Positions 27,251 to 41,034 of a stretch of 64,000 bases of DNA are shown here, piece by piece; the first letter of the stretch is position 1, and every line of letters begins with the position of its first letter. The DNA lies in contig JARWKL010000007.1 in the NCBI GenBank assembly GCA_029961685.1, forward strand, positions 24,127,013-24,191,012, given 5' to 3'. The notes beneath the pieces were generated by a model. It ran no database searches and was not told where the DNA came from. It was given only the letters and a program-made list of their open reading frames with translations. The position numbers and the translations under genes were made by a program. This stretch comes from Aristolochia californica (taxonomy: Eukaryota > Streptophyta > Magnoliopsida > Piperales > Aristolochiaceae).

Positions 27251-27815
27251 CTTTTGTGTTCATTTGTGTTGGGCGAATAAATTTTCTTTATTTATATTTG
27301 TTATTGTTTTAAATTTTTTCGAGATGAAGGGAGAGCGAAAAGTCAAAGGTTTGATTTAAGAAAAAAGTTTACATCTAAAATGGAAAAGCATGCACAATTG
27401 TAGGGAGAGATAATTCCAAAGAGAATCTGTAATTTTTAGGGATTGTAAGCTCTTTTTAGTTTTATATCTCAGGTTTTGCAATCGTCGGGAAAAATTGGTG
27501 GTAGAGGATTTTTAATTGAGGGTTGAATTGCAATCCATAAGTCATTTCATACAAAAATATAGCCCGTTACACAAAATGGGCAAAATAATGACTTGTTAGA
27601 CTCGGGTAAATATCCCTCCGCACGTTCACTTGAGAATTTAATGAGCGTTTGTTATTGTCTTTGAAGGCTTTGGATCCATAGGTCATTTGAATCTTTAACA
27701 TGTTTCAAGCATGCATATCCATTTTTAAAACATGTGTAGAAAAAATCTCCTTCATGTAAAATTCCAAGCTTAATAGGGTTGGACTAATTGAATTTCCCAA
27801 ACTTGGATAACAAAA
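27251..27815. repeat. Short C monomer (565 bp), copy 2
   Basis: Copy of the monomer at 13910, with both deletions at the same relative positions (about 27316-27321 and 27570-27574). The deletions therefore predate the large duplication. Confidence 0.88.
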
Positions 27816-29830
27816 CTTTTGTGTTCATTTGTGGTATGTGAATGGATTTTTTTATTTACATTAGTAATTATTTTAAATATTTTCCACACATCAACTATAA
27901 AAATTTTATTTTGTTGTGATCTTTTCTGCCTTTTTTGTTTACGGGATGAAGGGGGAGCGAAAACTCAAAGTTTTGTTTTAAGAAAAAAGTGTACATCTAA
28001 AATAGAAATGCACAATCCACAAATGTAGAGAGAGATATTTCCAAAGTGTGTCTATATGTTTTTGGGATCGTATGCACTTTTTCGTTTTTATATCTAAGGT
28101 TTTGCAATCGTTGGGAAACGGGGGAGGCGGGCGATTTTTAACTGAGTGTTGACTTCAAATCCATAAGTCATTTCTTAAAAAAATATAGCCCGTTGCGCAT
28201 GACAAATCACTTTACAATCATCTATGATTGTTAGCTCAACTTTTTGAATATGGGCAAAATAATGGCCTGTTTGACTCGGGCAAATATTCCACAACACTTT
28301 CACTTGAGAATTTAATGAGCGTTTGTCATTCTCTTTAAAACCTTTGGATCCCCAGGTCATTTGAATATTTAACATGTTTCTGGCATGCATATCCATTTTT
28401 AAAACATGTGTAGAAAAAATCTCCTTCACTTAAAAGTCAAAGATATAAGTTTGGACAAGTGGAATTTCCCAAACTTGGATAACAAAACTTTTGTGTTCAT
28501 TTGTGGTGTGTGAATAAATTTTCTTCATTTACTTTTTTTTATTGTTTTAAACTTTTTCCGTACATCATCTATGAAATTTTCTTTTTGTTGTGATCTATTT
28601 GCCTTTTTTGTTTACGGGATGAAGGGAGAGCGAAAAACTCGAAGTTTTGATTTAAGAAAAATGTGTACATATAAAATGGAAATGCATAATGCACATATGT
28701 AGAGAGAGATAATTCCAAAGAGTGTCTGTAATTTTTAGGGATTGTAAGCACTTTTTTCGTTTCTTTATCTCAGTTTTTGCAATCGTCGGGAAAATTGGGT
28801 TGCGGAGGATTTTTAACTGAGTGTTGAATTGCAATCCATAAGTCATTTCATACAAAAATATAGCATGTTACGCATGATAAATGACATTACCATCATCTTT
28901 GATTATTATGTCAACTTTTTGTAAATGCGCAAAATAATGGCATGTTTGACCCGGGTAAATATCCCACCGCAAGTTCACTTGAGAATTTAATGAGCGTTTG
29001 TTATTCTCTTTAAAAGCTTTGCATCCATAGCTCATTTGCATTTTTAACACGTTTCAAACATGCATATCCATTTTTAAAACATGTGTGGATGAAATCTCTT
29101 TCTTACAAAATTCCAAGCTATTAGGGTTAAACTAGTTGAATTTCCCAAAATTGTATAACAAAACTTTTGTGTTCATTTGTGTTGGGCGAATAAATTTTCT
29201 TTATTTATATTTGTTATTGTTTTAAATTTTTTCCATACGTCAACTATTATATTTTCATTTTGTTGTAAGCTTTTTGCCTTGTTTGTTTTCGAGATGAAGG
29301 GAGAGTGAAAAGTTAAAGGTTTGATTTAAGAAAAAAGTGTACATCTAAAATGGAAAAGCACAATGCACAATTGTAGGGAGAGATAATTCCAAAGAGTGTT
29401 TGTAATTTTTAGGGATTGTAAGCTCTTTTTAGTTTTTATATCTCATGTTTTGCAATCGTCGGGATTTTTAACTGAGGGTTGAATTGCAATCCATAAGTCA
29501 TTTCATACAAAAATATAGCTCGTTACACATGATAAATCATTTCACAATCATCTATGATTGTTAGATCAAATTTTTTGAAAATGGGCAAAATAATGACTTG
29601 TTAGACTCGGGTAAATATCCCACTGCACGTTCACTTGAGAATTTAATGAGCATTTTTTATTCTCTTTAAAAGCTTTGGATCCATAGGTCATTTGAATCTT
29701 TAAAATGTTTCAAGCATGCATATCCATTTTTAAAACATGTGTAGAAAAAATCTCCTGCATCTAAAACTCCAAGCTTAATAGGGTTGGACTAATGAAATTT
29801 CCCAAACTTGGATAACAAAACTTTTGTGTT

Positions 29831-30471
29831 CATTTGTGGTGTGTGAATAGATATTTTAAACATTTTCCACACATAAACTATAAAATTTTTATTTTGTTGT
29901 GATCTTTTTTGCCTTTTTTGCTTACGGGATGAAGGGTGAGTGGAAACTCAAAGTTCAGTTTTAAGAAAAAAGTGTACATCTAAAATGGAAATGCACAATG
30001 CACAAATGTAGAGAGAGATATTTCCAAAGAGTTTCAGTTTGTTTTAGGGATCAAATGCGCTTATTCGTTTTTATATCTAAGGTTTTGCAATCATCGGGAA
30101 ACGAGGGAAGAGGGCGATTTTTAACTGAGTGTTGACTTCAAATCCTTAAGTCATTTCTTACATAAATATAACCCGTTACGCATGACAAATCACTTTACAA
30201 TCATCTATGATTGTTAGCTCAACTTTTTGAATATGGGCAAAATATTCGCTTGTTTGACTTGGGCAAATATCCCACATCACGTTCACTTGAGAATTTAATG
30301 AGCGTTTGTCATTCTTTTTAAAAGCTTCGGATCCATAGGTCATTTGAATCTTTAACATGGTTCTGGCATGCATATCCATTTTTAAACAATGTGTAGAAAA
30401 AATCTCCTTCACCTAAAATTCCAAGATATTAGTTTTGGACTAGTGGAATTTCCCAAACTTGGATAACAACA
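29831..30471. repeat. Short A monomer (641 bp), copy 2
   Basis: Copy of the monomer at 16490 with the same head deletion, so the deletion predates the 13,341-bp duplication. A single C-to-T difference between the copies lies in the following B monomer, at 30660. Confidence 0.85.
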
Positions 30472-33400
30472 CTTTTGTGTTCATTTGAGCTGTGTGAATA
30501 AATTTTATTCATTTACTTTTTTTTATTGTTTTAAACTTTTTCCGTATATCAACTATGAAATTTTCATTTTGCTGTGATCTATTTGCCTTTTTTGTTTACC
30601 GGATGAAGGGAGAGCGAATACTCGAAGTTTTGATTTAAGAAAAATGTGTACATCTAAAATGGAAATGCACAATGCACATAGGTAGAGAGAGATAATTCCA
30701 AAGTGTGTCTGTAATTTTTAGGAATTTTAAGCACTTTTTCGTTTTTATATCTCAGGTTTTGCAAATGTCGGGAAAAGTGGGTTGCGGAGGATTTTTAACT
30801 GAGTGTTGAATTGCAATCAATAAGTCTTTTCATACAAAAATAAAGCCCGTTACGCAGGATAAATCATATTACAATCATCTATGATTATTGTATCAACTTT
30901 TTGCAAATGGGCAAAATAATGGCATGTTTGACTCGGGTAAATAACCCACCGCAAGTTGACTTGAGAATTTAATGAGCATTTGTTATTCTCTTTAAAACCT
31001 TTTCATCCATAACTCATTTGCTTCTTTAACATGTTTCAAACATGCATATCCATTTTTAAAACATGTGTGGATGAAATCTCTTTCTTGCAAAATTCCAAGC
31101 TATTAGGGTTAAACTAGTGGAAATTCCCAAAATTGGATCACAACACTTTTGTGTTCATTTGTGTTGGGTGAATAAATTTTCTTTATTTATATTTGTTATT
31201 GTTTTAAATTTTTTCCATACATCACCTATAAAATTTTCATTTTGTTGTAAGCTTTTTGCTATGTTTGTTTTCGGGATGAAGGGAGAGCGAAAAGTCAAAG
31301 TTTTGATTTAAGAAAAAAGTGTACATCTAAAATGGAAAAGTAGAATGCACAATTGTAGGGAGACATAATTCCAAACAGTGTCTGTAATTTTTAAGGATTG
31401 TAAGCTCTTTTTAATTTTTATATCTCAGGTTTTGCAATCGTCAGGAAAAATTGGTGGCAACGGATTTTTATCTAAATGTTGAATTGCAATCTATAAGTCA
31501 TTTCATACAAAAATATAGCCCATTACACATGATAGATCACTTTACAATCATCTATGATTGTTAGATCAAATTTTTTGAAAATGGCTAAAATAATGACTTG
31601 TTAGACTCGGCTAAATATCCCTACGGACGTTCACTTGAGAATTTATTGAGCATTTGTTATTCTCTTTGAAAGCTTTGGATCCATAGGTCATTTGAATCTT
31701 TAACATGTTTCAAGCATGCATATCCATTTTTAAAACATGTGTAGAAAAAATCTCCTACATGTAAAATTCCAAGCTTAATAGGATTGGACTAATGGAATTT
31801 CCCAAACTTGGATAACAACACTTTTGTATTCATTTGTGGTGTGTGACTAGATATTTTTTATTTACATTAGTAGTTATTTTAAATATTTTCCACACATCAA
31901 CTATAAAATTTTTATTTTGTTGTGATCTTTTTTGCCGTTTTTGTTTATGGAATGAAGGGGGAGCGAAAACTTAAAGTTCTGATTTAAGAAAAAAGTGTAC
32001 ATCAAAAATGGAAATGCACAATGCACAAATGTAGAGAGAGATATTTCCAAAGAGTGTCTGTATATTTTTGGGATTGTATGCACTTTTTCGTTTTTATATC
32101 TAAGGTTTTGCAATCGTCGGGAAGCAGGGGAAGCGGGTGATTTTTAACTGAGTGTTGACTTCAAATCCATAAGTCATTTCTTACCAAAATATAGCCCGTT
32201 ACGCATGACAAATCACTTTACAATCATCTATTATTGTTAGCTCAACTTTTTGAATATGGGCAAAATAATGGTTTGTTTGACTCGGGCAAATATCCCACCT
32301 CACGTTCACTTGAGCATTTAATGAGCGTTTGTCATTCCCTTTAAAAGCTTTGGATCCCTAGGTCATTTGAATATTTAACATGTTTCTGGCATGCATATCC
32401 ATTTTTAAAACATGTGTAGAAAAAATCTCCTTCACGAAAAATTCAAAGATATAAGTTTTGGACTAGTGGAATTTCCCAAACTTGGATAACAAAACTTTTG
32501 TGTTCATTTGTGGTGTGTGAATTAATTTTCTTCATTTAATTTTTTTTATTTTTTTAAACTTTTTCCGTACATCAACTGTGAAATTTTCATTTTGCTGTGA
32601 TCTATTTGCCTTTTTTGTTTATAGGATGAAGGGAGAGCGAAAAACTCGAAGTTTTGATTGAAGAAAAATGTGTACATCTAAAATGGAAATGCACAATGCA
32701 CATATGTAGAGAGAGATAATTCCAAAGAGTGACTGTAATTTTTAGGGATTGTAAGCACTTTTTCATTTTTATATCTCAGGTTTTGCAATCGTCGGGAAAA
32801 GTGGGTTGTGGAGGATTTTTAACTGAGTGTTGAATTGCAATCCATAACTCATTTCATACAAAAATATAGCCCGTTACGCATGATAAATCACATTACAATC
32901 ATCTATGATTATTGTGTCAGCTTTTTGTAAATGGGCAAAATAATGGCATGTTTGACTCGGGTAAATATCCCACCGCAAGTTCACTTGAGAATTTAATGAG
33001 CGTTTGTTATTCTCTTTAAAAGCTTTGCATCCGTAGCTCATTTTCATCTTTAACATGTTTCAAACATGCATATCAATTTTTAAAACATGTGTGGATGAAA
33101 TCTCTTTCTTGCAAAATTCCAAGTTATTAGGGTTAAACTAGTGGAATTTCCTAAAATTGGATAACAAAACTTTTGTGTTCATTTGTGTTGGGTGAATAAA
33201 TTCTCTTTATTTATATTTTTTTTTTTTAAATTTTTTCCGTACATCAACTATAAAATTTTTATTTTGTTGTAAGCTTTTTGCCTTGTTTGTTTTCGGGATG
33301 AAGGGAGAGCGAAAAGTCAAAGTTTTGATTTAAGAAAAAAGTATACATCTAAAATGGAAAAGCACAATGCACAATTGTATGGAGAGATAATTCCAAAGAG

Positions 33401-35716
33401 TGTCTATAATTTTTAGGGATTGTAAGCTCTTTTTAGTTTTCATATCTCAGGTTTTACAATCATCGGGAAAAATTGGTGGCAGAGGATTGTTAACTGAGTG
33501 TTGAATTGCAATCCATAAGTCATTTCATACAAAAATATAGCCCGTTACTCATGATAAATCACTTTACAATCATCTATGATTGTTTGATCAATTTTTTTGA
33601 AAATGGGCAAAATAATGACTTGTTAGACTCGGGTAAAATCCCACCGCACGTTCACTAGAGAATTTAATGACCGTTTGTTATTGTATTTGAACGCTTTGGA
33701 TCCATAGGTGATTTGAATCTTTAACATGTTTCAAGCATGCATATCAATTTTTAAAACATGTGTAGAAAAAAATCTCCTTCATGTAAAATTCCAAGCTTAA
33801 TAGGGTTGGACTAATGGAATTTCCAAAACTTGGATAACAAAACTTTTGTGTTCATTTGCGGTGTGTGAATAGATATTTTTTATTTACAATAGTAATTATT
33901 TTAAATATTTTCCACACATCAACTATAAATTTTTTATTTTGTTGTGATCTTTTTTGCCTTTTTTGTTTACGGGATGAAGGGGGAGCAAAAACTAAAAGTT
34001 CTGATTTAAGAAAAAAGTGTACGTCTAAAATGGAAATGCACCATGCACAAATGTAGAGAGAGATATTTCCAAAGTGTGTCAGTTTGTTTTCGGGATCGTA
34101 TGCACTTTCTCGTTTTTATATCTAAGGTTTTGCAATCGTCGGGAAACGGGGGTGGCGGGCGATTTTTAACTGAGTGTTGACTTCAAATCCATAAGTCATT
34201 TCTTACAAAAACTATAGCCCGTTACATATGACAAATCACTTTACAATCATCTATGATTGTTAGCTCAACTTTTTGAATATGGGCAAAATAATGGCTAGTT
34301 TGACTAGGGCAAATATCCCACCGCACGTTCACTTGAGAATTTAGTGAGTGTTTGTCATTCTCTTTAAAAGCTTTCGATCCATAGGTCATTTGAATCTTCA
34401 ACATGTTTCTGGCATGCATATCCATTTTTAAAACATGTGTAGAAAAACTCTCCTTCACGTAAAATTCCAAGATATTAGATTTGGACTAGTGGAATTTCCC
34501 AAACTTGGATAAAAAAACTTTTGTGTTCATTTGTGGAGTGTAAATAAATTTTCTTCATTTTATTTTTTTATTGTTTTAAACGTTTTCCGTACATCAACTA
34601 TGAAATTTTCATTTTGCTGTGATCTATTTGCCTTTTTTGTTTACGGGATGAAGGGAGGGCGAAAAACCCGAAGTTTTGATTTAAGAAAAATGTGTACATC
34701 TAAAACGAAAATGCACAATGCACATATGTAGAGAGAGATAATTCCAAAGAGTGTCTATAATTTTTAGGGATTGTAAGCACTTTTTTCGTTTTTATATATC
34801 AGGTTTTGCAATCGTCGGGAGAGGTGGGTTGCTGAGGATTTTTAACTGAGTGTTGAATTGCAATCCATAACTCATTTCATACAAAAATATAGCCTGTTAC
34901 GCATGATAAATCACATTACAATCATCTATAATTATTATGTCAACTTTTTGCAAATGGGCAAAATAATTGCATGTTTGACTCAGGTAAATATCCCACCGCA
35001 AGTTCACTTGAGAATTTAATGAGCGTTAGTTATTGTCTTTTAAAGCTTTGCATCTATAGCTTATTTGCATCTTTAACATGTTTCAAACATGCATATCCAT
35101 TTTTAAAACATGTGTGGATGAAATCTCTTTCTTGCAAAATTCCTAGCTATTAGGGTTAAACTTGTTGAATTTCCCAAAATTGTATAACAAAACTTTTGTG
35201 TTCATTTGTGTTGGGAGAATAAATTTTATTTATTTATATTTGTTATTTTTTTAAATTTTTTCCATTCATCAACTATAATATTTTCATTTTGTTGTAAGCT
35301 TTTTGCCTTGTTTGTTTTCGAGATGAGGGGAGAGCGAAAAGTCAAAGGTTTGATTTAAGAAAAAAGTGTACATCTAAAATGGAAAAGCACAATGCACAAT
35401 TGTAGGGAGAGATAATTCCAAAGAGTGTCTGTAATTTTTAGGGATTGTAAGCTCTTTTTAGTTTTTATATCTCAGGTTTTGCAATCATCGGGAAAAATTG
35501 GTGGCAGAGGATTTTTAACTGAGTGTTGAATTGCAATCCATAAGTCATTTCATACAAAAATATAGCCCGTTACACATGATAAATCACTTTACAATCATCT
35601 ATGATTGTTAGATCAAATTTTTTTGAAAAAGGGCAAAATAATGACTTGTTAGACTCGGGTAAATATCCCTCCTCACATTCACTTGAGAATTTAATGAGCG
35701 TTTGTTATTCTCTTTG

Positions 35717-35793
35717 AAAGCTTTGGATCCATAGGTCATTTGAATCTTTAACATGTTTCAAGCATGCATATCCATTTTTAAAACATGTGTAGA
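35717..35793. repeat. 77-bp junction repeat, right copy
   Basis: Identical to 22376-22452. The next base differs (35794 c versus 22453 a), and the following tctccttcatg differs from tcctcttcacg, so periodicity ends here. It marks the right limit of the duplicated block. Confidence 0.9.
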
Positions 35794-38700
35794 CAAAATC
35801 TCCTTCATGTAAAATTCCAAGCTTAATAGGGTTGGACTAATGGAATTTCCCAAACTTGGAGAACAAAACTTTTGTGTTCATTTGTGGTGTGTGAATAGAT
35901 ATTTTTTATTTAAATTAGTAATTATTTTAAATATTTTCCACACATCAACTATAAAATTTTTATTTTGATGTGATCTTTTTTGCCTTTTTGTTTACGGGAT
36001 GAAGGGGGAACGAAAACTCAAAGTTTTGTTTTAGGAAAAAGTGTACATCTAAAATGGAAATGCACAATGCACAAATGTAGAGAGAGATATTTCCAAAGAG
36101 TGACTGTATGTTTTTGGGATCGTATGCACTTTTTCGTTTTTATATCTAAGGTTTTGCAATCGTCGGGAAACGGTGGTGGCGGGCGATTTTTAACTGAGCG
36201 TTCACTTCAAATCCATAAGTCATTTCCTACAAAAATATAGCCCATTACACATGACAAATCACTTTACAATCACCTATGATTGTTAGCTCAACTTTTTGAA
36301 TATGGGCAAAATAATGGCTTGTTTGACTCGGGAAAATATCCTACCGCACGTTCACTTGGGAATTTAATGAGCGTTTGTCATTCTCTTTAAAAGCTTCGGA
36401 TCCATAGGTCATTTGAATCTTTAACATGTTTCTGGCATGCATATCCATTTTCAAAACATGTGTAGAAAAAATCTCCTTCACATAAAATTCAAACATATTA
36501 GTTTTGGACAAGTGGAATTTCCCAAACTTGGATAACAAAACTTTTGTGTTCATTTGTGGGGTGTGAATAAATTTTCTTCATTTACTTTTTTTTATTGTTT
36601 TAAACTTTTTCTGTACATCAACTATGAAATTTTCATTTTGCTGTGATCTATTTGCCGTATTTGTTTATGGGATGAAGGGAGAGCGAAAAACTCAAAGTTT
36701 TGATTTAAGAAAAATGTGTACATCTAAAACGGAAATGCCCAATGCACATATGTAGAGAGAGATAATTCCAAAGAGTGTCTGTAATTTTTAGGGATTGTAA
36801 GCACTTTTTCGTTTTGATATCTCAGGTTTTGCAATCGTCTGGAAAAGTGGGTTTCGGAGGATTTTTAACTGAGTGTTGAATTGATCTCCGTAAGTCATTT
36901 CATAGAAAAATATAGCCCGTTATGCATGATAAGTCACATTACAATCATCTATGATTATTATGGCAGCTTTATGCAAATTTGCAATATAATGGCATGTTTG
37001 ACTCGGGTAAATATCCCACCGCAAGTTCACTTGTGAATTTAATGAGCATATGTTATTCTCATTAAAAGCTTTGAATCCATAGCTCATTTGCATCTTTAAC
37101 ATGTTTCAAACATGCATATCCATTTTTAAAACATGTGTGGATGAAATCTCTTTCTTGCAAAATTCCAAGCTATTAGGGTTAAACTAGAGGAAATTCCCAA
37201 AATTGGATAACAAAACTTTTGTGTTCATTTGTGTTGGGTGAATAAATTTTCTTTATTTATATTTGTTATTGTTTTAAATTTTTTCCGTACATCAACTATA
37301 AAATTTTCATTTTGTTGTAAGCTTTTTGCCTTGTTTGTTTTCGGGATGAAGGGAGAGCGAAAAGTCAAAGTTTTGATTTATGAAAATAGTGTACATCTAA
37401 AATGGAAAAGCACAATGCAAAATTGTAGGGAGAGATAATTCCAAAGAGTGTCTGTAATTTTTAAGGATTGTAAGCTCTTTTTTGTTTTTATATCTCAGGT
37501 TTTGCAATCATCGGGAAATATTGGTGGCAACAGATTTTTAACTAAGTGTTGAATTGCAATCCATAAGTCATTTCATACAAAAATATAGCCCGTTACACAT
37601 GATAAATCACTTTACAATCATCTATGATTGTTAGATCAAATTTTTTGAAAATGGGCAAAACAATGACTGGCTACACTCGGGTAAAAATGCCACCACACGT
37701 TCACTTGAGAATTTAATGAGCGTTTCTTATTCTCTTTGAAAGCTTTGGATCCATAGGTCATTTGAATCTTTAACATGTTTCAATCATGCATATCCATTTT
37801 TAAAACATGTGTATAAAAAAACTCCTTCATGTAAAATTCCAAGCTTAATAGGGTTGGACTAATGGAATTTCACAAACTTGGATAACAAAACTTTTGTGTT
37901 CATTTGTAATGTGTGAATAGATATTTTTTATTTACATTAGTAATTATTTTAAATATTTTCCAAAAATAAACTATAAAATATTTATTTTGTTGTGATCTTT
38001 TTTGCCTTTCTTGTTTACGGGATGAAGGGGGAGCGAAAACTCAAAGTTCTGATTTAAGAAAAAAGTGTACATCTAAAATGGAAATGCACAATACAGAAAT
38101 GTAGAGAGAGATATTTCCAAAGAGTGTCTGTAAGTTTTATGGATCGTATGTACTTTTTTCGTTTTTATATCTAAGGTTTTTCAATCGTCGAGAAATGGGG
38201 GAGGCAGGCAATTTTTAACTAGGTGTTGACTTCAAATCCATAAGTCATTTCTTACCAAAATATAGCCCGTTACGCATGACAAATCACTTTACAATCATCT
38301 ATGATTGTTAGCTCAACTTTTTGAATATGGGCAAAATAATGGTTTGTTTGACTCGGGCAAATATCCAACGCACGTTCACTTGAGAATTTAATGAGCATTT
38401 GTCATTCTATTTAAAAGTTTTGGATCCATAGGTCATTTGAATCTTTAACATGTTTCTGGCATGCATATCCATTTTTAAAACATGTGTAGAAAAAATCTCC
38501 TTCACGTAAAATTCCAGGATATTAGTTTTGGACTAATGGAATTTCCCAAACTTGGATAACAAAACTTTTGTGTTCATTTGTGGTGTGTGAATAAATTTTC
38601 TTCATTTACTTTTTTTTATTGTTTTAAGCTTTTTCCGTACATCAACTATAAAATTTTCATTTTCCTGTGATCTATTTGCCTTTTTTGTTTACGGGATGAA

Positions 38701-39239
38701 GGAAGAGCGAAAAACTCCAAGTTTTGATATAAGAAAAATGTGTACATCTAAAACGGAAATGCACAATGCACATATGTAGAGAGAGATAATTCCAAAGAGT
38801 GTCTGTAAGTTTTAGGGATTGTAAGCACTTTTTCGTTTTTATATCTCAGGTTTTGCAATCGTCGGGAAAAATGGGTTGCGGAGGATACTTAACTGAGTGT
38901 TGAATTGCAATCCATAAGTCATTTCATACAAAAATATAGCCCGTTACACATGATAAATCACATTACAATCATTTATGATTATTATGTCTACTTTTTGCAA
39001 ATGGGCAAAATAATGGCATGTTTGACTCGGGTAAATATCCCACCGGAAGTTCGCTTGAGAATTTAATGAGCGTTTGTTATTCTCTTTAAAAGCTTTGCAT
39101 CCATAGCTCATTTGCATCTTTAACATGTTTCAAACATGCATATCCATTTTTAAAACATGTGTGGATGAAATCTCTTTCTTGCAAAATTCCTAGCAATTTG
39201 GGTTAAAGTGGTGGAATTTCCCAAAATTGGATAACAAAA
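35717..39239. repeat. Trimer block right of the large duplication
   Basis: Anchors: A 35869, B 36541, C 37216, A 37891, B 38565. The order and 672-676-bp spacing are regular. The start of the block overlaps the end of C 35193. The B monomers are still subfamily B1 (gattattatg with gcactttttcg), the last such complete B monomers in the window. Confidence 0.92.
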
Positions 39240-39902
39240 CTTTTGTGATCATTTGTGTTGGGTGAATAAATTTTATTTATTTATATTTGTTATTGTTTTA
39301 AATTTTTTCCATACATCAACTATAAAATTTTAATTTTGTTGTAAGCTTTTCCCCTTGTTTGTTTTCGGGATGAAGGCAAAGCATAAAGTCAAAGTTTTGA
39401 TGTAAGAAAAAAGTGTACATCTAAAATTGAAAAGCACAATGCACAATTGTAGGGAGAGATAATTCCAAAGAGTGTCTGTAATTTTTTGGGATTGTAAGCT
39501 CTTTTCAGTTTTTATATCTCAGGTTTTGCAATCGTCGGGAAAAATTGGTGGCAGAGGATTTTTAACTGAGTATTGAGTTGCAATCCATAAGTCATTTCAT
39601 ACAAAAATATAGCCCGTTACACATGATAAATCACTTTACAATCATCTATGATTATTATGTTAGCTTTTTGAAAATGGGCAAAATAATGGCATGTTTGACT
39701 CGGGTAAATATCCCACACCAAGTTCACTTGAGAATTTAATGAGCGTTTGTTATTCTCTTTAAAAGCTTTGCATCCATAGCTCTTTTGCATCTTTAACATG
39801 TTTCAAACATGCATATCCATTTTTAAAACATGTGTGGATGAAATCTCTTTCTTGCAAAATTCCAAGCTTAATAGGGTTGTTTCCTAAACTTGGATAACAA
39901 AA
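39240..39902. repeat. C/B/C mosaic monomer
   Basis: The head is C (ttgggtgaataaatttta; ggtggcagagg near 39548; tcactttac near 39631). From about 39650 it is B (gattattatg, ggcatgtttgac, tttgcatccatagctc, ttcttgcaaaattcc). It ends with C-type aagcttaatagggttg, then lacks 11 bp (gactaatggaa) near 39880 before tttcct. Two type switches in one monomer suggest conversion-like patching. A follows at 39903. Confidence 0.8.
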
Positions 39903-40361
39903 CTTTTGTGTTCATTTGTGGTTTGTGAATAGAAATTTTTTATTTACATTAGTTACTATTTTAAGTATTTCCCACACATCAGCTATAAAATATTTATTTT
40001 GTTGTGATCTTATTTGCCTTTTTTGTTTACGGGATGAAGATGGAGTGAAAACTCAATGTTCTGATTTAAGAAAAAAGTATACATCCAAAATGGAAATGCA
40101 CAATGCACAAATGTAGAGAGAGATATTTCCAAAGAGTGTCTGTATGTTTTTGGGATCGTATGCACTTTTTCCCACCGCACGTTCACTTTAGAATATAATG
40201 AGCGTTTTTTATTCTCTTTAAAAGCTTCGGATCCATAGGTCATTAGAATCTTTAACATGCTTCTGGCATGCATATCCATTTTTAAAACATGTGTAGAAAA
40301 AATCTCCTTCATGTAAAATTCCAAGCTTAATAGGGTTGTTTCCCAAACTTGGATAACAAAA
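39903..40361. repeat. Short A monomer (459 bp) with ~205-bp deletion
   Basis: The A head runs to gcacttttt at about 40170, then jumps straight to cccaccgcacgttcac. About 205 bp is lost, including the G-rich patch and the atcatctatgat dyad. The rest carries derived variants (actttagaatataatgagcg, gcttcggatccatagg, catgcttctggcatg) otherwise seen near 52.5 and 53.2 kb. The end has the same 11-bp loss (agggttgtttcccaaac) as the monomer before it. A second A follows. Confidence 0.88.
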
Positions 40362-41034
40362 CTTTTGTGTTCATTTATGGTGTGTGAATAGATATTTTTT
40401 ATTTACACTAGTTATTATCTTAAATATTTCCCACACATCAACTATAAAATTTTTATTTTGTTGTGATCTTTTTCTCCTTTTTTGTTTACGGGATGAAGGG
40501 GGAGCGAAAACTCAAAATTTTTATTTAAGAAAAAAGTGTACATCTAAAATGGAAATGCACAATGCACAAATGTAGAGAGAGATATTTCCAAAGAGTGTCT
40601 GTATGTTTTTGGGATTGTATGCACTTTTTCGTTTTTATATCTAAGGTTTTGCAATCATCAGGAAACGGGGGAGGCAGGTGATTTTTAACTGAGTGTTCAC
40701 TTCAAATCCATAAGTCATTTCTTACAAAAATATAGCCCATTACGCATGACAAATCAGTTTACAATCATCTATGATTGTTAGCTCAACTTTTTGAATATGG
40801 GCAAAATAATGGCTTGTTTGACTCGGGCAAATATCCCACCGCACGTTCACTTGAGAATTTAATGAGTGTTTGTTATTCTCATTAAAAGCTTTGGATTCAT
40901 AGGTTATTTGAATCTTTAACATGTTTCTGGTTTGCATATCCATTTTTAAAACATGTGTAGAAAAAATCTCCTTCATCTTCAATTCCAGATATTAGTTTTG
41001 GACTAGTGGAATTTCCCAAACTTGGATAACAAAA
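40362..41034. repeat. A monomer
   Basis: A type A head (gtgtgtgaatagatatttt) with the G-rich patch in variant form (gggaggcaggtg near 40669-40680). The normal A end, attagttttggactagtgg, leads into B at 41035. It is the last monomer of the rearranged stretch that separates B1 from B2 territory. Confidence 0.9.

Larger units (their letters stand above)
22376..35716. repeat. 13,341-bp segmental unit, copy 2 (20 monomers)
   Basis: Direct tandem copy of the preceding unit. Anchors: A 22528, B 23200, A 23878, B 24551, C 25228, A 25902, B 26575, C 27251, A 27816, B 28488, C 29164, A 29831, B 30472, C 31146, A 31821, B 32495, C 33170, A 33843, B 34518, C 35193. Differences from copy 1 are at 24975 (A), 26394 (C), 26836 (A), 28430 (T), 30660 (T) and 32765 (A). 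Monomers of the same type elsewhere in the array differ at many positions. The near identity here therefore marks a very recent duplication or an assembly duplication. Confidence 0.95.

Noticed and set aside
22376..35716. Calling copy 2 certainly real chromosomal sequence
   Set aside because: Six scattered differences support two true copies, but near-identical tandem blocks are also typical assembly or haplotype duplications. The sequence alone cannot decide.
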